Part shown: positions 58,393 through 64,000 of the stretch, in pieces | How the letters are laid out: each line of letters starts with the position of its first letter | Position numbering within the stretch: the first letter of the stretch is position 1 | Assembly (NCBI GenBank): GCA_005768755.1 | Contig: VAFL01000008.1 | Span: forward strand, 62,001-126,000 | Direction of reading: 5' to 3' | DNA from: Paracoccus denitrificans | GTDB lineage: Bacteria; Pseudomonadota; Alphaproteobacteria; Rhodobacterales; Rhodobacteraceae | Length of the DNA stretch: 64,000 nucleotides | The notes under the pieces: generated by a model | What the model was told of the DNA's origin: nothing | The model's database searches: none | Seen by the model: the letters and a program-made list of their open reading frames with translations, nothing else | Made by a program: the position numbers and the translations under genes

Positions 58393-59171
58393 GCGCGCTT
58401 CTGTCGGTCGAAAACCTGGGCATCGCGTTCGGCGGTCTTCGCGCCGTCCATGATGTCAGCTTTGCCGTGAAGCCGGGCGAGATCCTGTCTGTCATCGGCC
58501 CGAACGGGGCGGGCAAGACGACGCTTTTCAACATGATTTCCGGCGTCTACCAGCCCGGCAGCGGCAAGGTGTTGCTGGAAGGTCAGGACGTCACGGGCAT
58601 GCGTCCCGACCTGCTGGCCCGGCGCGGCATGTCGCGGACGTTCCAGAACCTGCAGATCTTCCAGAACATGACAGTGCTGGAAAACGCCATTGCGGGTTAT
58701 CACCTGACCGAATCCGGCAGCCTTTTCGCCGATCTTCTTCGCCTGCCCGGATCGCGCAAGCGCGCGGCGGTGGCGCGCGACGGTGCGATGCGGCTGCTGG
58801 AACGCGTGGGGCTGGACCGCGCGGCGGAAACCGAGGCCGGCAACCTCAGCTATGGCAAGCTGAAACGGCTGGAAATCGCCCGCGCGCTGGCGCTGAAGCC
58901 GAAAGTGCTGCTGCTCGACGAACCCGCCGCCGGCTGCAACGCGGTCGAGACCGAGGAGATCGATCACATGATTGCCGAGGTCGCGAAAAGCGGCGTCGCC
59001 ATCCTGCTGGTGGAGCATGACATGAAGATGGTGATGCGGATTTCGAACCACATCGTCGTGCTGGATCACGGCGAAAAGATCGCCGAAGGCGATCCGGCCA
59101 GCGTCAGCCGCGATCCAGCAGTGATCGCCGCCTATCTTGGCACCGAAGCAGCGGAGGAAGCCAATGCTTGA
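58389..59171 (+). CDS. livG: Branched-chain-type ABC ATPase LivG
   Basis: A 260-residue ATPase with Walker A GPNGAGKT, Q-loop RTFQNLQ, signature LSYGKLKRLEIARAL, Walker B VLLLDEPAAGCN and H-loop LVEHDM. The usual LSYGxQ signature has Lys in place of Gln. Overlaps livM by four bases and livF by eight. Confidence 0.95.
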   Translation: MSALLSVENLGIAFGGLRAVHDVSFAVKPGEILSVIGPNGAGKTTLFNMISGVYQPGSGKVLLEGQDVTGMRPDLLARRGMSRTFQNLQIFQNMTVLENAIAGYHLTESGSLFADLLRLPGSRKRAAVARDGAMRLLERVGLDRAAETEAGNLSYGKLKRLEIARALALKPKVLLLDEPAAGCNAVETEEIDHMIAEVAKSGVAILLVEHDMKMVMRISNHIVVLDHGEKIAEGDPASVSRDPAVIAAYLGTEAAEEANA

Positions 59172-59865
59172 GATCCGAGAGCTGCGCTCGCGCTATGGTC
59201 GGATCGAGGTGCTGCATGGCATCGACCTGAACGTCCAGTCAGGCGAGATCGTGACCGTGGTCGGCGCGAATGGCGCAGGCAAGACGACGCTGCTGCGCTG
59301 TATTTCCGGCACGCAGCCCGTTTCGGGCGGGAGTATCCAGTTTCGGGGTGAGGCGATCACTACCGTCCCCGCCTTCAAGCGCATCGGTCGCGGCATCACC
59401 CAATCACCCGAAGGGCGTCAGATTTTCACCAACCTGACGGTCGAGGAAAACCTGCGCCTTGGCGCTTTCCTGTTCAAGGACGACCGCGTCGGCAAGGACA
59501 TGGAAGACGCATTCCAGATGTTCCCGATCCTGCGCGAAAAGCGCAACCTGCCAGCGGGCGGCCTTTCAGGCGGGCAACAGCAGATGCTGGCCATCGCCCG
59601 CGCGCTGATGGGCAGGCCGAACTGCCTGCTGCTGGACGAGCCGTCGATGGGCCTTGCCCCTATTCTGGTGCAGCAGATATTCGATGTCGTCTCGAACCTG
59701 AAAGCGTTGAACGTGACCGTTCTGCTGGTCGAACAGAATGCGTTCGGCGCATTGAAAATCGCCGATCGTGGTTATGTCATGGAAACCGGGCGCATCACCA
59801 TGGACGGTGCCGCCGAACAGCTGATCGCCGATCCCCGCATCCGCGAGGCCTATCTGGGGATATGA
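59164..59865 (+). CDS. livF: Branched-chain-type ABC ATPase LivF
   Basis: A 233-residue ATPase with Walker A GANGAGKT, the LivF block GRGITQSPEGRQIF, signature LSGGQQQMLAIARAL, Walker B CLLLDEPSMGLAP and LVEQNA. It closes the five-gene transporter operon. Confidence 0.95.
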   Translation: MLEIRELRSRYGRIEVLHGIDLNVQSGEIVTVVGANGAGKTTLLRCISGTQPVSGGSIQFRGEAITTVPAFKRIGRGITQSPEGRQIFTNLTVEENLRLGAFLFKDDRVGKDMEDAFQMFPILREKRNLPAGGLSGGQQQMLAIARALMGRPNCLLLDEPSMGLAPILVQQIFDVVSNLKALNVTVLLVEQNAFGALKIADRGYVMETGRITMDGAAEQLIADPRIREAYLGI

Positions 59866-59877
59866 ACGGGCCGCCGT

Positions 59878-60693
59878 TCATCCGCTGACCTGACCCGATA
59901 CCGCGCCGCGCACCTGCAGCGGCACGATAATCGGATAGTCCAGCCCTTCAGGATGCAGAATTCGCAGGTCTATGCCGTAAACCTGCGACAATAACGGCTC
60001 TGTCAGGACCTCGGCCACCGGCCCTTCGGCGATCACCCTGCCCGCGTCGAACAGCACGACGTGATCAGCGTAGCGCGCCGCAAGATTGAGATCGTGCAGC
60101 ACCACGACGATGCTGTGCCTGCTTTCACGATTGAGGCGACGCACCAGTTCCAGCACCTCCATCGCGTGGGAGACATCCAGGTGGTTTGTCGGCTCATCCA
60201 GTAGAATCGTGCCGGATTCCTGCGCCAGAACCATGGCAATCCAGGCGCGCTGCTTCTGCCCGCCCGACAGCGCGCCAAGCGGCGTATTCGCATGATCGGC
60301 AAGCCCGGTTGCCGTCAATGCGTCCGCGCAGGCGCGACGGTCGGCCGCAGATGGACCTGCCAGTGGCTTGCGATGGGCATATCGGCCCAGCATCGCCAGT
60401 TCAGCCACGGTCATCTCGGCTGGGGCCTCGGGCGATTGGGACAGCATGGCAAGGCTTCTGGCCAGTTCCTTCTCGGGCCAGTCGCGCAAAGGACGATCGT
60501 GCAGCGCTGCGTGCCCCTTGCGCAATGGCAACAGCCGGCGCAAAGCGCGCAATACGGTCGATTTCCCGCTGCCGTTCGGTCCGCACAGCGCGATGACCTT
60601 GCCCGCTGGCAAATCCAGATCCAATCCGTCGATGACAGGGTCCCGGCCATAGCCGGTTACGACTTTCTCTAACTGGAACAGTGATTTATCCAC
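59878..60693 (-). CDS. Iron-siderophore-type ABC ATPase
   Basis: A 271-residue FecE/FepC-type ATPase: Walker A GPNGSGKS, Q-loop MLSQSPE, signature LSGGQKQRAWIAMVLAQ, Walker B TILLDEPTNHLD, and VVLHDLNLAARYAD typical of siderophore/B12 importers. It follows the two permease genes with an eight-base overlap. The ligand (ferric siderophore, haem or cobalamin) is not determined. Confidence 0.93.
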   Translation of the reverse strand: MDKSLFQLEKVVTGYGRDPVIDGLDLDLPAGKVIALCGPNGSGKSTVLRALRRLLPLRKGHAALHDRPLRDWPEKELARSLAMLSQSPEAPAEMTVAELAMLGRYAHRKPLAGPSAADRRACADALTATGLADHANTPLGALSGGQKQRAWIAMVLAQESGTILLDEPTNHLDVSHAMEVLELVRRLNRESRHSIVVVLHDLNLAARYADHVVLFDAGRVIAEGPVAEVLTEPLLSQVYGIDLRILHPEGLDYPIIVPLQVRGAVSGQVSG

Positions 60694-61741
60694 GCATGGT
60701 CCTTCCCCGGATCAACAGCAGGATGAATAGCGGCGCGCCAAGCACCGCAGTGACCGCGCCCGCCGGCACTTCAATCGGGGGCGCGATAATGCGCGCCAGA
60801 ATGTCAGCAGCAAGCACCAGTGACGCACCAAGAAGTGCCGAAACGGGCAGCCATGATGCGCCCCCTTCACCAACCAGACGACGTGCAGCATGTGGCGCGA
60901 TCAGCCCGACAAAGCCGATTGCCCCGACAAAGGCCACGGAGGCGCCCGTCAGCATCACAGCCAGCGCCACCATGGCGATTTGCGCCGCACCCAGCGACAG
61001 CCCGGTTGCACGCGCACTGTCTGCATCCAGACGCAGCTGCGCCAGCACACGGGCCGAAAGTGCGATCAGCGGCAGGCTGAGGACAAGGACCGCGCCAAGG
61101 ATCGCAACGTCGGACCAATGTGCCGCACCGACAGAGCCCGCAAGCCAGGTCATCGCCTGTCCCGCAAGATAGACCGGTCCCATGATCATCAGCAACGTGA
61201 CCAGGGCCTTCGCCAGCGCGGCGATCGCGATGCCGTAAAGGATCAGCCCCAGCGGGCCGCGATTCCGGTCGGCAAGTGTCAATGTACCGGTGATCAGCGT
61301 GAACCCGATCGCCCCCGCCATCGCCGCAACCGGCTTCCAGTGAATCGAGACGGTCAGCGCGTTCACGTCGTCCGAAAACAGCCACAGAAAGCCGACCACG
61401 CCCACCGCTGCACCATCGCTGATGCCCAGGATCGAAGGCGAGGCAAGCGGATTTCGCGCCACGCGCTGCAGGATCGCGCCCGCCAGTGCCAGCGCCGCAC
61501 CCCCGGCCACGGCAAGAAAGACGCGCGGCAGTCGCAGGTTCCACAGGATCAATTCATCCGGGCGGCTTCCCAGCCCCAGAATTGCCTTCAGCACCCTTTG
61601 CGGCGGCATGAAGCTGGATCCGATGCCCGCCCCCAGAACAACGAGCACCAGCAACACAGCCGCCGCGATTGCCGTGCCGCCAATCATCCGCGGGACGCGA
61701 GGCGCAGACCGCGCAGCATCAAGGGCCTCGGTCGCGCTCAT
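60686..61741 (-). CDS. FecCD family permease (second)
   Basis: A 351-residue permease of the FecCD family with LRLPRVFLAVAGGAALALAG, RNPLASPSILGISDGAAVG and the ATPase-docking GFVGLIAPHAARRLVGEG. About ten hydrophobic segments. The ATG overlaps the upstream permease stop by four bases. Confidence 0.94.
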   Translation of the reverse strand: MSATEALDAARSAPRVPRMIGGTAIAAAVLLVLVVLGAGIGSSFMPPQRVLKAILGLGSRPDELILWNLRLPRVFLAVAGGAALALAGAILQRVARNPLASPSILGISDGAAVGVVGFLWLFSDDVNALTVSIHWKPVAAMAGAIGFTLITGTLTLADRNRGPLGLILYGIAIAALAKALVTLLMIMGPVYLAGQAMTWLAGSVGAAHWSDVAILGAVLVLSLPLIALSARVLAQLRLDADSARATGLSLGAAQIAMVALAVMLTGASVAFVGAIGFVGLIAPHAARRLVGEGGASWLPVSALLGASLVLAADILARIIAPPIEVPAGAVTAVLGAPLFILLLIRGRTMRG

Positions 61742-62736
61742 GCCGTCCGCCTGCCACCGCCGCGCCGCAACTGGCCGATCAGCACCGGAACACCGACAAT
61801 TGCAAGTACGGTTCCGATCGGTGCCTCGGCCGGGGCGACGATGATGCGGGCCAGAATGTCGGCGACAAGCGCGATCAGCGCACCGGTCAACAAACACCCC
61901 AGGGCCAGCCAGACATGGCTTGTCCCGGGCAAAAGGCGGCGCACGATATGCGGCGTCACCAGCCCAAGGAAGATAACCGGCCCCGCCATGGCCACAGTGC
62001 CGCCTGCCAGCAGCGCGGCCACTGCGAACGCGCTATAGCGCATTCTAGCCACCGGCACGCCAAGCGCTGCGGCGCTGTCATCATCCGTGCGCAGCAGATC
62101 AAGCGCGGGCGCCAGCCATAGCGTTGCCAGCAGGCCCGCCAGCAGCACAGGCAGGCCGATCCAGATCAACCCCAGATCGCGGTCGGCAAAGCTGCCCGCC
62201 AGCCAGAACAACAGTGTCTCCAGTGCGGTTTCGTTGCTGAGCAGGATCACCTGCACCATCGCGCCGCACAGCGCCGCAAGCGTTACCCCGACCAACAGGA
62301 TCGAGGTCGGATCTGCCCGAACATCGCCAAGCGCCGTCAGGCCCAGCACCAGCGTGATCGCAAGCAGCGCGCCAAGGCCGGCGGTTGCGCCAAGCCCGCT
62401 CAGGCTGTCGACGCCCAGAAGGGTGATCCCGATCACAGCCGCCAGCGCCGCACCTGAATTGACGCCAAGCAGCCCCGGCTCGGCCAGCGGATTGCGCGAT
62501 GCCGCCTGCATCAGCAGTCCAGACAGGCCCAGGGCCGCACCGCTTACCACGGCAATCAGCGTGCGCGGGACCCGTAGCGTACCGATGATCAAGGCATCCG
62601 TGCCGGTGTCGCCGCCGCTCAGCGCGGCCCAGACCTGCGCGGGTGTATAGACGCGCATCCCCAGATGCAGGCTCGCCACCATCGTGATCAGAAGGGCGGC
62701 GCTCAGCATCAGAAGGATGTTCAATCGGATGGACAC
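61738..62736 (-). CDS. FecCD family permease (first)
   Basis: A 332-residue permease with LRVPRTLIAVVSGAALGLSG, RNPLAEPGLLGVNSGAAL and IFLGLVTPHIVRRLLPG. It begins at a GTG (62736) with GAGG five bases upstream. The two permeases form a heterodimer with the downstream ATPase. The binding protein is divergent across about 110 bases. Confidence 0.94.
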   Translation of the reverse strand: MSIRLNILLMLSAALLITMVASLHLGMRVYTPAQVWAALSGGDTGTDALIIGTLRVPRTLIAVVSGAALGLSGLLMQAASRNPLAEPGLLGVNSGAALAAVIGITLLGVDSLSGLGATAGLGALLAITLVLGLTALGDVRADPTSILLVGVTLAALCGAMVQVILLSNETALETLLFWLAGSFADRDLGLIWIGLPVLLAGLLATLWLAPALDLLRTDDDSAAALGVPVARMRYSAFAVAALLAGGTVAMAGPVIFLGLVTPHIVRRLLPGTSHVWLALGCLLTGALIALVADILARIIVAPAEAPIGTVLAIVGVPVLIGQLRRGGGRRTA

Positions 62737-62845
62737 GCACGCCTCAGTTAACTTATGAATTCAGTCAGATTTAGCCTACGCGTAGTTGAGCGGCAAGATG
62801 CCGCTTCGGTGGGCAACAAACAGGACAAGGAAGGGGATCTTCAAC
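62737..62845. promoter_or_regulatory. Divergent control region of the iron-type transporter
   Basis: The 109 bases between the GTG of the permease gene and the ATG of the binding protein contain two short palindromes, TGAATTCA (62756-62763) and CTACGCGTAG (62776-62785), and a hairpin GCGGCA-AGA-TGCCGC (62790-62804) in the binding-protein leader. No match to a full Fur, RirA or Irr box is visible by eye. Confidence 0.35.
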
Positions 62846-63775
62846 ATGCTGATCAAAGCAGTGACACGACGCAAGGCAATGGTCGTCGCCGCAATGGCAG
62901 GGCTGATCGCGGCACTGGTGCCGGCGGCATCAACAGCGCGCGAAGTCACACATGCCATGGGTGTGACCGAAGTCCCCGACAATCCCGCTCGCGTGGTCGT
63001 TCTGACCAATGAGGGGACAGAGGCGCTGTTGTCGATGGGCGTGATCCCGGTCGGTGCGGCGACCTCGTTCGGGGGGGATCCATGGTATCCCCATATTGCC
63101 GAGCAGATGGACGGGGTCGAGCCGCTTGGCACGGAATCGGCCATCAATCTGGAACTGCTGACGGCACTGGAACCCGACCTGATCCTTGGCACGAAAATGC
63201 GCCACGAGGAGATCTATCCCCAGCTTTCCGCCATCGCGCCGACGATATTGTCAGAGCGTCTGCGCGGCGACTGGAAGGTGAACCAGCGGCTATACGCACA
63301 GGCGCTCGGCACAGATGACAAGGCCGAGGAGGTCATCGCGGCTTATGACGCCAAGGTCGCGGACCTTCGCGAAAGACTGGGCGACAAGACCGCCGAGGAA
63401 GTGTCGATCATCCGCTTTCTGGCGGCCCAGATCCGTATCTACCAACTGGATACGTTCAGCGGCGTGATCCTGAAGGATCTGGGCTTCCACCGCCCGGAAA
63501 ATCAGAATGTCGAGGAGTTTGCCATCCGTACCGGCAAGGAAAGCATTCCAGACATGGACGGCGACCGGATCTTCTATTTCACATTCGATCAGGGCAACGG
63601 AGAGGCAAATGCCGCCGAGGCAGAGGCGCTGGCAGACCCGCTTTGGCAGTCACTGTCGGCGGTCAAGGCGGGCCGGGTGCACAAGGTCGATGACGGGATA
63701 TGGAACACGTCGGGCGGCGCCTTGGCTGCCAACCTGATGCTGGACGACATCGCCAGGATCTACGGCGTCGAATAG
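62846..63775 (+). CDS. Iron-siderophore-type ABC binding protein
   Basis: A 309-residue periplasmic protein of the FecB/FhuD/BtuF fold. A signal peptide (MLIKAVTRRKAMVVAAMAG to about residue 31) is followed by the N-terminal lobe pattern NPARVVVLTNEGTEALLSMG, LEPDLILG and the C-terminal IWNTSGGALAANLMLDDIAR. No lipobox cysteine. It supplies the divergent permease/ATPase genes. Confidence 0.92.
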   Translation: MLIKAVTRRKAMVVAAMAGLIAALVPAASTAREVTHAMGVTEVPDNPARVVVLTNEGTEALLSMGVIPVGAATSFGGDPWYPHIAEQMDGVEPLGTESAINLELLTALEPDLILGTKMRHEEIYPQLSAIAPTILSERLRGDWKVNQRLYAQALGTDDKAEEVIAAYDAKVADLRERLGDKTAEEVSIIRFLAAQIRIYQLDTFSGVILKDLGFHRPENQNVEEFAIRTGKESIPDMDGDRIFYFTFDQGNGEANAAEAEALADPLWQSLSAVKAGRVHKVDDGIWNTSGGALAANLMLDDIARIYGVE

Positions 63776-63804
63776 CGCACGCCGGATATTGCCGCGCAGG
63801 TCCG

Positions 63805-63842
63805 ACCGCCGCCGGAATCTCCGGCGGCGGTTGCTTTTTTTT
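63805..63842 (+). terminator. Terminator of the binding-protein gene
   Basis: A perfect 11-bp stem ACCGCCGCCGG/CCGGCGGCGGT with a five-base loop, then TGC and eight T. Confidence 0.92.
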
Positions 63843-63846
63843 CCGA

Positions 63847-64000
63847 TTACAGGAACAGATCGGCCACGAAGGCCGAGCCGACATAGGTTCCGGTCATCAC
63901 CAGCACCGCGACGATGAAGATCTTCCACCCGGAATGCCTGGCAATCTCGATCTCGCGCCCGGTAATGGCGATGCCGGCATAGGCCAGGCAGGGCGTGGCC
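63847..64000 (-). CDS. Membrane protein, 3' end only
   Basis: The last 50 codons of a minus-strand gene that continues beyond the window. The peptide includes LAYAGIAITGREIEIARHSG and a final hydrophobic helix WKIFIVAVLVMTGTYVGSAF, ending VADLFL-stop. The ending is reminiscent of DUF3100-type membrane proteins, but too little is present to assign it. Confidence 0.65.
   Translation of the reverse strand, partial: ATPCLAYAGIAITGREIEIARHSGWKIFIVAVLVMTGTYVGSAFVADLFL

Noticed and set aside
1..64000. CRISPR arrays, insertion sequences, integrases, replication origins or toxin-antitoxin pairs
   Set aside because: None seen: no regularly spaced repeats, transposase motifs or DnaA-box clusters could be supported by reading the sequence.

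Overview
The window is a contiguous piece of a GC-rich alphaproteobacterial chromosome, most likely Rhodobacterales (Paracoccus-like). Evidence: several gene families largely confined to that order (DUF6477, DUF6456, DUF6324), a RibB with a dead cyclohydrolase half (RibBX), MmcB, an alphaproteobacterial-type tRNA-His with A73 and no encoded G-1, fused pntA next to pntB, and an IalB-family protein. No prophage, insertion sequence, CRISPR array or plasmid gene is visible. It reads as core chromosome with transport and catabolic cassettes.

Layout. 1-12.6 kb: 3' end of prfB, a thioredoxin-fold protein, an ArsC/Spx-like gene preceded by an unusually small lipoprotein gene, DUF3422, a Tat-exported L,D-transpeptidase lipoprotein, a MerR/carboxymuconolactone-decarboxylase pair with a 19-bp-spacer promoter, pntAB, an Ala/Asp-repeat membrane protein, pepN and an acyltransferase. 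12.6-20 kb: ialB-like gene, a 460-base non-coding stretch with two minus-strand terminators that look like small-RNA ends, a HerA-like ATPase, DUF6477 and DUF6456 genes, a frameshifted GNAT acetyltransferase, lipA, tRNA-Leu(CAA) and two small envelope proteins.

20-35.5 kb is a transport block: TRAP permeases (DctQ/DctM type, no binding protein beside them); a complete oligopeptide ABC operon (oppABC-VOC protein-oppDF) running into a fused ABC exporter; bolA-grxD for Fe-S handling; and a TAXI-type TRAP system with its DUF1850 partner. 35.5-47.7 kb: DUF883 and holin-like membrane proteins behind a candidate EcfG promoter, tRNA-His, DUF6324, mmcB with a near-consensus LexA box, a candidate 6S-like RNA with a perfect TATAAT, a DUF481 outer-membrane protein, ribBX-ribH-nusB, cheB-cheD, and a cysS-cimA-phytoene-synthase-like operon coupled by 4-base overlaps.

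47.9-64 kb: glpX, recJ, tRNA-Glu(UUC), a TIGR01244/S4-domain pair, a phenylacetate gene set (paaG-paaI-paaK-tetR) divergent from a branched-chain-type ABC transporter (binding protein-livHMGF) with a TetR-like palindrome in between, an iron-siderophore-type ABC system (ATPase and two permeases divergent from the binding protein), and the 3' end of a membrane protein.

I found no convincing wholly new system. The most interesting signals are the non-coding ones (tandem small-RNA-like elements near 13.7-13.96 kb and the structured RNA near 37.8-37.93 kb), the tiny lipoprotein gene, and the paa/liv arrangement.
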